A stretch of 64,000 nt of DNA from DASUFZ01 sp035541475 (lineage in GTDB: Bacteria > Myxococcota_A > UBA9160 > SMWR01), in contig DATKND010000025.1 of NCBI GenBank assembly GCA_035541475.1, positions 1 to 64,000 of the forward strand, in the 5' to 3' direction. Shown here piece by piece: positions 42,090 to 51,359 of the stretch. The notes beneath the pieces are model-generated. The model was not told where the DNA came from and searched no databases. It saw nothing but the letters and a program-made list of their open reading frames with translations. Made by a program: the position numbers and the translations under genes. The stretch's first letter is position 1. Every line of letters starts with the position of its first letter.

Positions 42090-43466
42090 GTGGCGCCGCG
42101 CAAGGCCGTCTACGCGACCGGCGACTTCACGGTCAACGCATTCCTGTCGCTGCTCGCGATCGTCTACGTGTCGTACTTCCTGACGCAGGTGGCCGGCCTG
42201 CGCCCCGAGCTCGCCGGCGCCGTGCAGATCGTGGGACGCTGTGTCGACGCGGTCAGCGACCCCCTGATGGGCCGCATCTCGGATCGCTGCCGCTGGAAGG
42301 CGGGCCGGCGCCGGCCCTTCTTCCTGCTCGGCGCCCTGCCCTTCGGCCTGTTCTTCGCCCTGCTGTGGTTGGACCTCGGCGGCGCCTCGCAGGCCGAGCT
42401 CTTCGCCTACTACACCGCGATGTTCATACTCGGCTCGCTGGCGATGACGACGGTGTCGGTTCCGTACCTGGCTCTGCTGCCGGAGATGGCGATCGGCTAC
42501 GACGCGCGCACGTCGCTCAACACCTGGCGCAACGCCGGCGCCGTGCTCGGCGTGTTCGCGGCGGTGGTGTTCCGTCCCATCGCCAACGCGCTCGGCGGCG
42601 GACCCGCGGGCTTCGGCGCCGCCGGCGCGCTCTTCGGAGTCTTCTTCGCGCTGCCGTGGCTCGCGATCCATCGCATCAGCTGGGAGCGGCCCGAGTTCCA
42701 AGAGCGCGTCCCGCAAATGAGCTTCCGAGACGGCCTGCGCCTGCTGCTCGGCCACGCGACCTTTCGCCGTCTCACGGGCATGTACCTCTGCGGGCGCGTC
42801 AGCATGGACCTGATCAGCGCCATGCTGATCCTCTACTTCACCCACTACCTCGGCCGCAGCAGCGACTTCGAGTGGATGATGCTCTGCTTCCTGTCGACGG
42901 TGCTGCTCTCGCTGCCCATATGGCTGGCGCTGGCACGCCGCTTCGAGAAGGCCACGGTCTTCACGCTCGGCACACTGTGGTGGACGGTCGCCCAGCTGGC
43001 GCTCCTGATGGTGCGGCCCGACTGGCCACGCGCGTGGGTCTTCGCCTTCGCGCCGGTGATCGGCTTCGGCTACGCGGTCGTCGACCTGATGCCGTGGTCG
43101 ATGATCGGCGAGGTTGTGGACGAGGACGAACTCGCGAGCGGCGAGCGCCGCGAGGGCATCTACAACGGCTTCTTCATGTTCGTGCGCAAGGTGGCGGGCG
43201 CGTCGGGCGTCATGCTGGCGATGTTGGTTCTCGGCCGGCTCGGCTATCACCAGGGCGACGTGCAGCCGCCCGCGGCCGTCGAGGCGATCCGCTGGCTGGC
43301 GACCATCGTCCCCGCCGCGCTGCTCCTGCTCTCGGCCGGGTTCGCACGCGGCTATCCGCTGACGCGCGCAGAGCACGTGCGGATCCTGGCGCTCCTCGCC
43401 GAGCGCGCGCCTCAACCAAACGTCGCGAAGAGCGCCTCGTCGATCAGCGCACGCACCGCGGGGTGA
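42090..43466 (+). CDS. GPH/MFS-family cation symporter
   Basis: A 458-residue membrane protein with about 12 TM helices. RCVDAVSDPLMGRISDRCRWKAGRRRP (abbreviated: DAVSDPLMGRISDR) is the cytosolic loop 2-3 motif of the glycoside-pentoside-hexuronide family. GYDARTSLNTWR and EGIYNGFFMFVRKVAGASG are further family signatures. The substrate is probably a sugar, sulfonate or similar solute. GTG 42090 is chosen since it starts just before the first helix and has a GAGGA site. Its 3' end overlaps the convergent hydrolase gene by 55 bp. Confidence 0.8.
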   Translation: MAPRKAVYATGDFTVNAFLSLLAIVYVSYFLTQVAGLRPELAGAVQIVGRCVDAVSDPLMGRISDRCRWKAGRRRPFFLLGALPFGLFFALLWLDLGGASQAELFAYYTAMFILGSLAMTTVSVPYLALLPEMAIGYDARTSLNTWRNAGAVLGVFAAVVFRPIANALGGGPAGFGAAGALFGVFFALPWLAIHRISWERPEFQERVPQMSFRDGLRLLLGHATFRRLTGMYLCGRVSMDLISAMLILYFTHYLGRSSDFEWMMLCFLSTVLLSLPIWLALARRFEKATVFTLGTLWWTVAQLALLMVRPDWPRAWVFAFAPVIGFGYAVVDLMPWSMIGEVVDEDELASGERREGIYNGFFMFVRKVAGASGVMLAMLVLGRLGYHQGDVQPPAAVEAIRWLATIVPAALLLLSAGFARGYPLTRAEHVRILALLAERAPQPNVAKSASSISARTAG

Positions 43467-44854
43467 CGCGGAAAGGTGACGTGCCCGCCCTGGTACCACT
43501 CGATGCGCGGGCGCTCCCAGTGGTGCCAGAGATCGCGCACCTGATCGGCGGGCACCAGGCGGTCGGCGATCGCGGCGAAGAGGTAGCGGCGCTCGCGTGG
43601 GACGCGCGGCGGGAACGCGAGCGGCGAGACCACGCGCAGGATCTCGTCCATGTGGTGCTCCTCGATGCCGTGGAGCGCCGCCTCGAGCAGCTGCACCGGA
43701 GGTCCGTGGCGGAAGTAGAGCCGCGTGAAGTCGACCGCGGGGATCCCGGCGATCGCGCAGGCCAGATCGCGCTCGAGCGCGGCGAGCAGCGACGCGTTGT
43801 AGCCGCCGAGCGAGAGTCCGAAGACGCCGATCTCGCGCGCGCCCTCCGCGCGCAGCCACGAGACGATGCGCCGCAGGTCCCAGATCGCCTGGGTCTGCGC
43901 GTGGATCGTGTCGAGGATGTCGCCGGAGAGATAGCCGTCGCCGCTGCGCCGGCCCTTGGCGCGTGGCCCGTGCAGAGGGAGCACGGGGAGCAGCAGGTTC
44001 AGGCCGTGCTGGCGCGCCAGCCACTCCGGGCGGAACGCCAGCAGGTCGATCATCGGGCTTCCCATCTGGTAGCCGTGGATGCACACCAGCCAGGGTCGCT
44101 GCGGATTGCGGCGCACGACCCAGGCGTGCGCCGTCCGGTTCGCGCGGTAGTCGAGCCAGCGATCGCGCCCGGGCTCGCCGGCGCGCGGCTCGTAGCCGCT
44201 CTCGAAGCGAAGCCGCTCGTACTCGATGCCGCGCACGCGCGCGCCGGAGATCTGCACGTCGGAGAGAGGTGGCGGCGTCTCGTGGTAGCCGCCCGGCTTC
44301 TCGAGCCATCCCGCCGCGGCGAAGCGCGCACGCGCCTCCTCGATTTCGCCGCGGATGCGCGCGAGCTCGTCGCCGGCCGGGATGCCGACGCCGATCTGGA
44401 GGGTCGAGAGGATCGCCTCGTCACACGCGATCTCGGCGGCGAGCGCGAGCGACGGCTCGGGGCGCGGCACGTCGGCCGGATGCGGCTCGAGTCGCAGTGT
44501 GTGCCAGCCGGCCGCGACGAAGCCCGCGGCCGAGAGCGCGCAGAACGCGAGCCCGCTGAAGAAGCCGACGAACACGAAGGCCGGCAGTCCGAACACGAAG
44601 CCGAGCACGCCGCCGAGCGCGGCGAACTGCGAGGTGCGCAGGTCGCCCGGCCAGAGGAGCATCGCGACGCCCGACCCGAGCAGCAGACAGCCGGGCAGCA
44701 CCGAGAAGAGGAAGCCCGCGACGCCGTGGCCCGGCGCGTTCCACAGCCACACGAGTCCGCCGACGAGCGGAATCCACGCCTCGGGCGGCATGCGCACGGG
44801 CCGCAGCACACCGCGTCCGACCTGCGCGTCCGAGCGCGCTTCCGACACCGCCAC
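43412..44854 (-). CDS. Membrane-anchored alpha/beta hydrolase
   Basis: A 480-residue protein. The N-terminal ~120 residues hold about four TM helices (GCLLLGSGVAMLLW, LGFVFGLPAFVFVGFF, LAFCALSAAGFVAAGW). The C-terminal domain is an alpha/beta hydrolase: oxyanion region PWLVCIHGYQMG, nucleophile elbow GVFGLSLGGYNAS, probable acid in AIADRLVPAD and catalytic His in YQGGHVTFPRH. The likely start is GTG 44854 with GGGAGGA six bases upstream. The combination suggests hydrolysis of a lipid-like substrate at the inner membrane. Confidence 0.75.
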   Translation of the reverse strand: MAVSEARSDAQVGRGVLRPVRMPPEAWIPLVGGLVWLWNAPGHGVAGFLFSVLPGCLLLGSGVAMLLWPGDLRTSQFAALGGVLGFVFGLPAFVFVGFFSGLAFCALSAAGFVAAGWHTLRLEPHPADVPRPEPSLALAAEIACDEAILSTLQIGVGIPAGDELARIRGEIEEARARFAAAGWLEKPGGYHETPPPLSDVQISGARVRGIEYERLRFESGYEPRAGEPGRDRWLDYRANRTAHAWVVRRNPQRPWLVCIHGYQMGSPMIDLLAFRPEWLARQHGLNLLLPVLPLHGPRAKGRRSGDGYLSGDILDTIHAQTQAIWDLRRIVSWLRAEGAREIGVFGLSLGGYNASLLAALERDLACAIAGIPAVDFTRLYFRHGPPVQLLEAALHGIEEHHMDEILRVVSPLAFPPRVPRERRYLFAAIADRLVPADQVRDLWHHWERPRIEWYQGGHVTFPRHPAVRALIDEALFATFG

Positions 44855-44938
44855 GCGACTTCCTCCCGTCCTGCGAGCCGGACCGCGCGACGATACCCTG
44901 CGCGCGCGCGCGCGGAAACCGCGCGAGGGGATTCGAGG

Positions 44939-46240
44939 ATGGGCCGCGCTCGCCGCTTCGCCGCGTCGCTGTGGGTCGCGCTCGCCGCATCGGCCCGCGT
45001 GGTGGCTGCCGAGCCCGCCGCGGAGAGCCCCGCGCTCGACGCGCTCGTCGCGCAGACCCTGCCGGACGTGCGCGCCTGGCGTCGCGACCTGCACGCGCAC
45101 CCCGAGCTGTCGAACCGCGAGGTCCGCACCGCGAAGCTCGTGGCGAAGGAGCTTCGCGCGCGAGGCTACGAGGTGCGGACCGGGGTGGCACAGACCGGTG
45201 TGATCGGAGTGCTGCGCCGCGGGCCCGGCCCCGTCGTCGCGCTGCGTGCGGACATGGACGCGCTGCCCGTCACCGAGGAGACCGGACTGCCCTTCGCGTC
45301 CAAGGAGCGCTCGACTTACGAAGGCCACGAGGTCGGCGTGATGCACGCCTGCGGCCACGATGCGCACACGGCGATGCTGCTCGGTGTCGCGACGGTGCTC
45401 GCGGCGCTGCGAGGCGATCTCGGCGGAACCGTCTTGCTGATCTTCCAGCCGGCCGAGGAAGGCGCGCCTCGGGGCGAGCGAGGCGGCGCGAAGCGGATGC
45501 TCGAGGAAGGCGCCTTCGACGCGCCGCGACCCGACGCGGTGTTCGCACTGCACGTGACCGCGGAGCTGCCGGTCGGTCACATCGGCATCCGCTCGGGCGC
45601 CGCGACCGCGAGCAGCGACCGCCTCATGATCCGCGTGAAGGGGCGCCAGAGCCACGCGGCCGCTCCCTGGCAGGGCGTCGATCCGATCGCGACGGCGTCG
45701 CGCATCGTGCTCGCGCTCGAAGCGCTGCCCGCGCGCGAGGTCGACGCGCGCATTCCCTCGGTGGTGTCGATCGGCTCCTTCCAGGGCGGCGTGCGCAACA
45801 ACATCATCCCGGACGACGTGGAGCTCCAGGGCACGATCCGTTCGCTCGATCCGCAGCAGCGCGCGGCGCTGCACGAGAAGGTCCGCCGCAGCGCGCAGGG
45901 CATCGCGCAGGCGTCGGGCGCCGAGGCCGAAGTCGTGATCGACGAGGGCAACCCGATGGTGTGGAACGATCCGGCGCTGCTCGCGCGCATGCGGCCCGCG
46001 CTCGAGCGCGCGGCGCAGGTCGAGGAGATGCTCCCCTGGACGGCCTCCGAGGACTTCGCGTTCTACGCAGAGCAGGTCCCGGGGCTCTTCTTCTGGCTCG
46101 GCGTGCGCGACCCCGGCGTCGCCGCGGCCGACGCCGCGCAGATCCACACGCCGCGGTTCGACCTCGACGAGGCGGCGCTGCCGGTCGGCGTGCGCGCGAT
46201 GTCGGAGCTCGCGCTGGCCTTCCTGCACCGATCGCCGTAG
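44939..46240 (+). CDS. M20-family amidohydrolase/carboxypeptidase, exported
   Basis: A 433-residue M20D peptidase. A signal peptide (RFAASLWVALAASARVVAAE) is present. The domain follows with WRRDLHAHPELSNRE, the metal-binding VALRADMDALPV and HACGHDAHTAML, catalytic FQPAEEGAPRGER and C-terminal EDFAFYAEQVPGLFFWLG. Members remove N-acyl groups from amino acids or split amide bonds. The export signal suggests a periplasmic role. ATG 44939 lies in the short gap to the divergent hydrolase. Confidence 0.85.
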   Translation: MGRARRFAASLWVALAASARVVAAEPAAESPALDALVAQTLPDVRAWRRDLHAHPELSNREVRTAKLVAKELRARGYEVRTGVAQTGVIGVLRRGPGPVVALRADMDALPVTEETGLPFASKERSTYEGHEVGVMHACGHDAHTAMLLGVATVLAALRGDLGGTVLLIFQPAEEGAPRGERGGAKRMLEEGAFDAPRPDAVFALHVTAELPVGHIGIRSGAATASSDRLMIRVKGRQSHAAAPWQGVDPIATASRIVLALEALPAREVDARIPSVVSIGSFQGGVRNNIIPDDVELQGTIRSLDPQQRAALHEKVRRSAQGIAQASGAEAEVVIDEGNPMVWNDPALLARMRPALERAAQVEEMLPWTASEDFAFYAEQVPGLFFWLGVRDPGVAAADAAQIHTPRFDLDEAALPVGVRAMSELALAFLHRSP

Positions 46241-46277
46241 CGAATTCGCGAAGGCGCCGGTGTTAGACTCGCTCGCC

Positions 46278-48662
46278 ATGGCGAGCGCGCTCCAGGGGCC
46301 GCTGCGCGACGAGCCGACCTGGCCCGCGATCGGTGTCGCAGGACCGTCGCGCGTCCTCTTCCTGTGCGACAGCTCGAGCCGGCTCGAGCAGCGCCTGCTC
46401 GAGGCGTGGGTCGCGCGCCACCGACCGGACGGCGCGGACTGCGAGTGCGTCGCCATCCCGCCCTCGCGCCGCCGGCGCGAGATCTCGCAGCACCCGCTCG
46501 AGGCGCGCATCGCGGCCGCCGGCGACGACCTCGTGCTCGCGCCACTGCGCGTCGCGTGGCTGCCGCGCAAGCGCGACGGCGTGCGCGCGGCGCGCTTCTC
46601 CGATCTGCTGAAGCTCGGCGACCCGCGCGATCCGTCCTGGCTGCGCCAGCACGTGATCCTGCGCCGCGAGCGCGACCGCTGCCGCGTCGTCGCCGGCGAG
46701 CCCGCGCCGCTCTCCGAGCTGCGCGCGCGCTGGCAGGCCGCTTCCCGCGCGGGCGCGGAGTCCGCCTCGCTCGCGGACTACGTGTCGCGACAGGCCGCGC
46801 TCGCGCTCGAGCGCGCCGAGCGGCGGCTTCGCGGCGCGCGCTACAAGGTCCCGCGCCTGGTACACGAGGACATCCTCGGGCGCCCGGCCTTCCGCGGCGG
46901 CCTGGCCCTCCTGGCGCGCGAGCAGCGGCGAAGCTCCGCGAGCGTGGCCCGCGAGGCCGCGCGCGACCTGCGCGAGATCGCGGCGACGCACAGCACCTTC
47001 GTGATCGACCTCGCCGCGCAGCTGATCCGCATGATGTACACGCGCGGCTACGGCGAGTCGCTGCACTACGACCGGGAGAAGCTGGCGCGCGTCCAGTCCC
47101 TGGCGCAGCGTCACCCCGTGGTGTTGCTTCCGACCCACAAGTCGAATCTCGACCACCTCGTGCTCCAGTACATGCTCTACGAGAACGGCCACCCGCCGAA
47201 CCACACGGCCGGCGGCATCAACATGAACTTCTTCCCGGTCGGCCCGCTGGTGCGGCGCAGCGGCGTCTTCTTCATCCGGCGGAGCTTCAAGGACGACGCC
47301 GTCTACAAGTTCGTGCTGCGCCACTACATCGACTACCTGATCGAGAAGCGCTTCTCGCTCGAGTGGTACATCGAGGGCGGTCGCTCGCGCTCCGGCAAGC
47401 TGCTGCCGCCCCGCTTCGGCCTGCTCGCCTACGTGGTCGACGCCTATCGCCGCGGCCGGAGCGACGACGTCGTGCTGATCCCCGTGTCGATCGCCTACGA
47501 CCAGATCAGCGACGTGCCCGACTACGCCGCCGAGCAGTCGGGCGCGGCCAAGCAGCGCGAGAGCTTCGGCTGGTTCCTGCGCTTCCTGCGGCGGCTCGGC
47601 CGCCGCTACGGCGAGATCCACATCTCGTTCGGCGAGCCGCTGTCGCTGGCGAAGGCGCTCGGCCCTCCCGATCCGCAGGCGTCGCCCGACCCCGACGAGC
47701 AGAGCCTCGCGCTCCAGAAGCTCGCCTTCGAGGTGTGCCTGCGCATCAACCAGGTCACTCCGATCACGCCGATCTCGCTGGTCGCGCTCGCGGTGCTCGG
47801 CGCGGCCGACCGCGCGCAGACGGTCGAAGACGTGCGCGCGCGCCTCGCGAACCTGCTCTACGACGTCGCGCGCCGGCAGCTCCCCGTCACGAACGGCGCG
47901 GAGCTCGAGACACGCGAGGGCGTCGAGCGTGTGCTCGAGGCGCTCGTCGAGAACGGCGTGGTGACCCGCTTCGACGAGGGCAGCGAGCGCGTCTACCTGA
48001 TCGGGCCCGACCAGCAGCTCGCCGCGGCCTACTACCGCAACACCATCATCCACTTCTTCGTGAACCCGGCGATCGGCGAGCTGGCGCTGCTGCGCGCGGC
48101 GGAGGCGGGCGGCGCAGACGCCGCGGGCGAGTTCTTCCGCGCCGCGATGCAGCTCCGCGATCTGCTGAAGTTCGAGTTCTTCTTCGCGGACAAGGAGATC
48201 TTCCGCGGCGAGCTGCGGCGCGAGCTGGCCGAGCGCGATCCGCACTGGGAGGACGCGCTGCGCGGCGGCCCCGATCCGATCCAGCGCCTGGTGCGGAGCT
48301 TCCGACCGTTCAACTCGCACCGCGTGCTGCGACCCTTCTTCGAGGCCTACCGCGTCGTCGCGGATCTGCTCGCGCGCCAGGACCCGGCTGCGCCGCTCGA
48401 CCGCGCGCGCTTCCTCGCGGCGTGCATGGGCGTCGGGCGGCAGTACCACCTGCAAGGGCGCCTGCACTCGACGGCGTCGATCTCGCGCGTGCTGTTCGAG
48501 AACGCGCTGCGACTGGCGGAGAACCGCGCGCTGCTCGAGCCGGGTCAGCCCGAGCTCGCGCGCTGGCGCAGCGCGTTCGCCGACGAGATCCGCGGCTGGC
48601 TCCGCCGGATCGACGCCATCGACGCGCTGGCGGCGAGCCGCCGCGCGGGCCTGATCCACTGA
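46278..48662 (+). CDS. plsB: Glycerol-3-phosphate 1-O-acyltransferase
   Basis: A 794-residue PlsB-type acyltransferase, close to the ~807 residues of E. coli PlsB. Motifs in order are LLPTHKSNLDHLVLQYM (HX4D catalytic pair), GGINMNFFPVGPLVRRSGVFFIRR, SLEWYIEGGRSRSGKLLPP and DVVLIPVSIAYDQ. It transfers an acyl group to sn-1 of glycerol 3-phosphate, the first step of phospholipid synthesis, at the inner membrane. ATG 46278 is preferred over GTG 46260. It converges on the outer-membrane barrel gene. Confidence 0.92.
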   Translation: MASALQGPLRDEPTWPAIGVAGPSRVLFLCDSSSRLEQRLLEAWVARHRPDGADCECVAIPPSRRRREISQHPLEARIAAAGDDLVLAPLRVAWLPRKRDGVRAARFSDLLKLGDPRDPSWLRQHVILRRERDRCRVVAGEPAPLSELRARWQAASRAGAESASLADYVSRQAALALERAERRLRGARYKVPRLVHEDILGRPAFRGGLALLAREQRRSSASVAREAARDLREIAATHSTFVIDLAAQLIRMMYTRGYGESLHYDREKLARVQSLAQRHPVVLLPTHKSNLDHLVLQYMLYENGHPPNHTAGGINMNFFPVGPLVRRSGVFFIRRSFKDDAVYKFVLRHYIDYLIEKRFSLEWYIEGGRSRSGKLLPPRFGLLAYVVDAYRRGRSDDVVLIPVSIAYDQISDVPDYAAEQSGAAKQRESFGWFLRFLRRLGRRYGEIHISFGEPLSLAKALGPPDPQASPDPDEQSLALQKLAFEVCLRINQVTPITPISLVALAVLGAADRAQTVEDVRARLANLLYDVARRQLPVTNGAELETREGVERVLEALVENGVVTRFDEGSERVYLIGPDQQLAAAYYRNTIIHFFVNPAIGELALLRAAEAGGADAAGEFFRAAMQLRDLLKFEFFFADKEIFRGELRRELAERDPHWEDALRGGPDPIQRLVRSFRPFNSHRVLRPFFEAYRVVADLLARQDPAAPLDRARFLAACMGVGRQYHLQGRLHSTASISRVLFENALRLAENRALLEPGQPELARWRSAFADEIRGWLRRIDAIDALAASRRAGLIH

Positions 48663-48669
48663 TGACTTA

Positions 48670-48734
48670 GCCGGGCCTTCGCTCGGCTTCGCCTCGCTGC
48701 GCGTCGGCCGACTCGGTCGAGTCGGCCTCCTTGC
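48670..48734 (+). repeat. Type B intergenic repeat with strong hairpin
   Basis: A 65-bp copy of the element at 36125. It contains a perfect 10-bp stem, GGCCGACTCG-GT-CGAGTCGGCC (48706-48727). The corresponding stem in the other copy is 7 bp with a different loop. It sits between the convergent plsB and barrel genes and ends in the barrel stop codon, so it may act as a two-way terminator. Confidence 0.6.
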
Positions 48735-49678
48735 TAGAAGCGGTACTCGCCGCGCAGGCCGAGCGTCGGCGTCGTCTGGTAACCCTTGTCGAGCGTGTGG
48801 CCGCCGTTCTTGTCCTGGATCGTCAGATCGCCCGCCGCGAGGACGCCCGCAAAGCCTTCGAGCGAGAGCTGATCCATCGGCCGGAAGGTCAGCCGCGCAT
48901 AGACCGGAGCCCCGGTGTCCTCGCCAACGCCCTTGCTGTTGCCGTCGTGGTCGTCCATCCGGAAGCGGCGGCGCTGGTACTGCGCGCCGAGCCCGAGATC
49001 GACCTCCTTGGAGATGTTCCAGATCAGCTCGGGTCCGAGACCCGTGCGGCCGCCGAGGTCGGAGATGCCGAGCTTGAAGGTGAGCGGATCCGCGAAGTGC
49101 CAGCGCACGATCGGAATCGGGATCAAGCCGGGGTCGTCCTCGATCTGGCTCATGATGCCGAGCCCTGCGCCGAGGGTCAGATCCTTGTTCGGCGTCCACA
49201 CGGCGCCTGCGAGACCGCCGCCCGTGAAGCCGTTGTTGAAGGCCGCCGCGCCTTCGCCCGAGAGCCGGAAGACCGGCCCCCCGATCAAGGTCCAGTGCTC
49301 GTTCATCTTGTAGTCGAGCAGACCGAGCAAGGTGTAGGTGTTGATGTTCTCCCAGCCCGCCGGCCGGATGTTGTCGGAGAAGTCGTAGGCGCCGAGCGAG
49401 TAGATGAAGCGCGGAGTGAAGCCGACGCTGTCGCTCAGCTTGAAGCGGCCCCCGATCGAGGCCTGGAAGTTGTCGATCGATACGTTCGAGCCGCCGACGT
49501 TCTTGATGTGGCTCTCGAAGACGTGGTCGTAGCCGGCTCGGAGCGCGAAGTTGTGGTCGCTCGGCTCCTGGGGCTCCACTTCTTCGACGTCCACGGTCTG
49601 GGCCGCTGCGACGAGCGGCGCGGCGAGAGCCGCCACGGCGAAGAGCGACTGGACCCAACGATCGAAACGACGCGACAT
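48734..49678 (-). CDS. Outer-membrane beta-barrel protein (DUF6268-like)
   Basis: A 314-residue exported protein. The signal peptide (FAVAALAAPLVAAAQ) is followed by alternating beta-strands such as NFALRAGYDHVFESH, FTPRFIYSLGAYDF, LTLGAGLGIMSQI and GLGAQYQRRRFR, and the chain ends LGLRGEYRF with C-terminal Phe, the usual barrel-insertion signal. The look is that of DUF6268 outer-membrane proteins. ATG 49678 has GGAGGGATCGCG just before it. No substrate can be inferred. Confidence 0.75.
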   Translation of the reverse strand: MSRRFDRWVQSLFAVAALAAPLVAAAQTVDVEEVEPQEPSDHNFALRAGYDHVFESHIKNVGGSNVSIDNFQASIGGRFKLSDSVGFTPRFIYSLGAYDFSDNIRPAGWENINTYTLLGLLDYKMNEHWTLIGGPVFRLSGEGAAAFNNGFTGGGLAGAVWTPNKDLTLGAGLGIMSQIEDDPGLIPIPIVRWHFADPLTFKLGISDLGGRTGLGPELIWNISKEVDLGLGAQYQRRRFRMDDHDGNSKGVGEDTGAPVYARLTFRPMDQLSLEGFAGVLAAGDLTIQDKNGGHTLDKGYQTTPTLGLRGEYRF

Positions 49679-49806
49679 CGCGATCCCTCCGGTGGAAACG
49701 GGGCAGCCCCCGAGGCGGCGCACGGTAGTCGAGCGCGAGCGCGCCGTCTATGCGCGAATCGCCCCAGTCCGTGGCGGAGATGTCGCGAAATCCCGGCGCC
49801 GGCCGG

Positions 49807-50304
49807 CTAACTGCGCGACGTACCAGCCTCGCGCGTCATCTGCTCCGCGAGCGCGTTGAGGTCATCGGCGAGGTCGTGGAAAGCGAAGCCGCGGCGCAGC
49901 CGCACGCGCGCGGACAGATCGCCCGCGATCAGCGAGGCCAGCATGCGCCGGAAGGCAACCACCGGGCCGACCAGGCGGTGACACCAGATCAGCGTCATGA
50001 ACGCGATCAGCACCGCGTACGCGACGGCGATCACCGCGGCGACGGTGAGGAAGTCGCTCGTCTGCGCGCGCAGCAACGACTCGAGCGCGGGCGCCTCGGC
50101 GGCGTGCTGGAAGGCCTCGAACAAACGGCCGTAGGCGGCGCGCGCGTAGGCCGCGAGCCCGACGCCCACAGCGCCCGTCACGAGCAGGATCGCGATCGGC
50201 AGCTCGAGCTGGAGCGAGCGCTCGATCGAGAGGTTCATCGCGTGCCGGCGCCCCGGGCGCCGCGGCGTCGTGGAAGTCGTGGAGATCGCCGTGGCCTCGA
50301 CCAT
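49807..50304 (-). CDS. Two-TM protein with stand-alone HAMP domain
   Basis: A 165-residue protein. Two TM helices (ELPIAILLVTGAVGVGLAAY and VAAVIAVAYAVLIAFMTLIW) flank a short periplasmic loop. A HAMP-like linker then runs CHRLVGPVVAFRRMLASLIA GDLSARVRLRRG to DLADDLNALAEQM. There is no kinase, cyclase or chemotaxis output domain. AGGAGGAAGCG precedes ATG 50304. It may be a transmembrane adaptor for an unlinked signalling partner. Confidence 0.7.
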   Translation of the reverse strand: MVEATAISTTSTTPRRPGRRHAMNLSIERSLQLELPIAILLVTGAVGVGLAAYARAAYGRLFEAFQHAAEAPALESLLRAQTSDFLTVAAVIAVAYAVLIAFMTLIWCHRLVGPVVAFRRMLASLIAGDLSARVRLRRGFAFHDLADDLNALAEQMTREAGTSRS

Positions 50305-50478
50305 CGCTTCCTCCTGTCGTCGCACTCTCTTCGGCAGAACCGCCTCGCGGGCGTAGCCAACGGGCGCAGCGACGCCCGCTCGAGGCAGGTCGCTCGAGGC
50401 CGGGCGGCGGCCTACGGTACGCGGCCGTCGCGCGGCCGGACTGCTCGCTCGCGTCGGGCGCGCGCAGAGGAGACGCAG

Positions 50479-51237
50479 ATGAGCGGCGGGTCGAGGCTGG
50501 AGGGCAGGCGCGCGCTGGTGACGGGCGGATCGCGCGGCATCGGGCGCGCGATCGCGTTGGCCTTCGCAGCGGAGGGCGCGGACGTCGCGATCGGCTATCG
50601 CCGCGAGCACGAGTCCGCGCAGCAGACCGTCGACGCGCTGTGCGCGCGCGGCCGCAAGGCCTTCGCGAAGGCGGCCGACGTGCGCGACGCCGTCGCCGTG
50701 CGCGCGCTCGTGGCGGAGAGCCGCGACGCGCTCGGCGGTCTCGACATCGTCGTCGCGAACGCGGGTGTGCCGACGCGCTTCGAGCCGCTCGAGCAGGTCG
50801 ACCCTTCCTACTGGCAGCGCGTCATCGACATCGACCTGCACGGCGTCTTCCACACCTTGCACGCGGCGCTTCCGATCTTGCAGGCGCAGGGCCACGGCGT
50901 GGTCCTCACGGTCTCGTCGGTGGCGGCCGACCTGTGCGGGCCCTTCGGCGGTCCGTACGTCGCGGCGAAGGCGGCGGTCAACGCGCTCACGCGCGTGATC
51001 GCGCGCGAGAACGCGGCGAAGGGGATCCGCTGCAACGTGATTGCGCCCGGTCTGATCGCGACCGACATCGCCGACGGCATGGTCGCCTATCACGGCGACG
51101 CGCTCGTGAAGGCGATCCCGATGCGGCGTATGGGCAGCGCCGACGAGGTGGCGCGGCTCGCCGTATACCTGGCGTCGGACGACGCCGTGTGGATCACGGG
51201 AAAGATCTTTCGCATCGACGGCGGGCAATTCATATGA
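50479..51237 (+). CDS. Short-chain dehydrogenase/reductase (FabG-like)
   Basis: A 252-residue classical SDR. It has the dinucleotide motif ALVTGGSRGIGRAIALAF, VVANAGV, the catalytic Ser region LTVSSVAADL, PYVAAKAAVNAL (Tyr and Lys) and a C-terminal WITGKIFRIDGGQ. It reduces a 3-oxoacyl- or hydroxy-type substrate. AGAGGAGACGC precedes ATG 50479. The downstream hairpin at 51241-51306 may terminate it. Confidence 0.85.
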   Translation: MSGGSRLEGRRALVTGGSRGIGRAIALAFAAEGADVAIGYRREHESAQQTVDALCARGRKAFAKAADVRDAVAVRALVAESRDALGGLDIVVANAGVPTRFEPLEQVDPSYWQRVIDIDLHGVFHTLHAALPILQAQGHGVVLTVSSVAADLCGPFGGPYVAAKAAVNALTRVIARENAAKGIRCNVIAPGLIATDIADGMVAYHGDALVKAIPMRRMGSADEVARLAVYLASDDAVWITGKIFRIDGGQFI

Positions 51238-51240
51238 CGT

Positions 51241-51306
51241 GAGGCGGAGCAGAGGCCGCCCTGCGGCGGCCATCTGTTCCTCCTCGGGCGCACTCTGCTC
51301 CGCCTC
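51241..51306. terminator. Nested inverted repeat, possible terminator
   Basis: Perfect 14-bp arms, GAGGCGGAGCAGAG (51241-51254) and CTCTGCTCCGCCTC (51293-51306), enclose a second perfect hairpin GGCCGCC-CTGC-GGCGGCC (51254-51271). No T-run follows, so an intrinsic terminator is not certain. It starts just after the SDR stop and ends 54 bp before the radical SAM gene. Confidence 0.45.
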
Positions 51307-51359
51307 GGCGGGTCCCCGACTTGACCCTTGGACGCTTTTCGCTCTAGATTCGCCTCGTA

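Noticed and set aside
43412..46570. Very long minus-strand frame continuing opposite the M20 and plsB starts
   Set aside because: Only the part from GTG 44854 carries hydrolase motifs and a ribosome-binding site; upstream the frame is the low-complexity Arg/His-rich antisense of the M20 gene, expected in GC-rich DNA.
46263..49658. 1131-codon minus-strand frame over plsB
   Set aside because: Antisense shadow of plsB with no domain; the composition is Arg/Ala/Glu/Asp repeats and plsB has full motifs on the plus strand.
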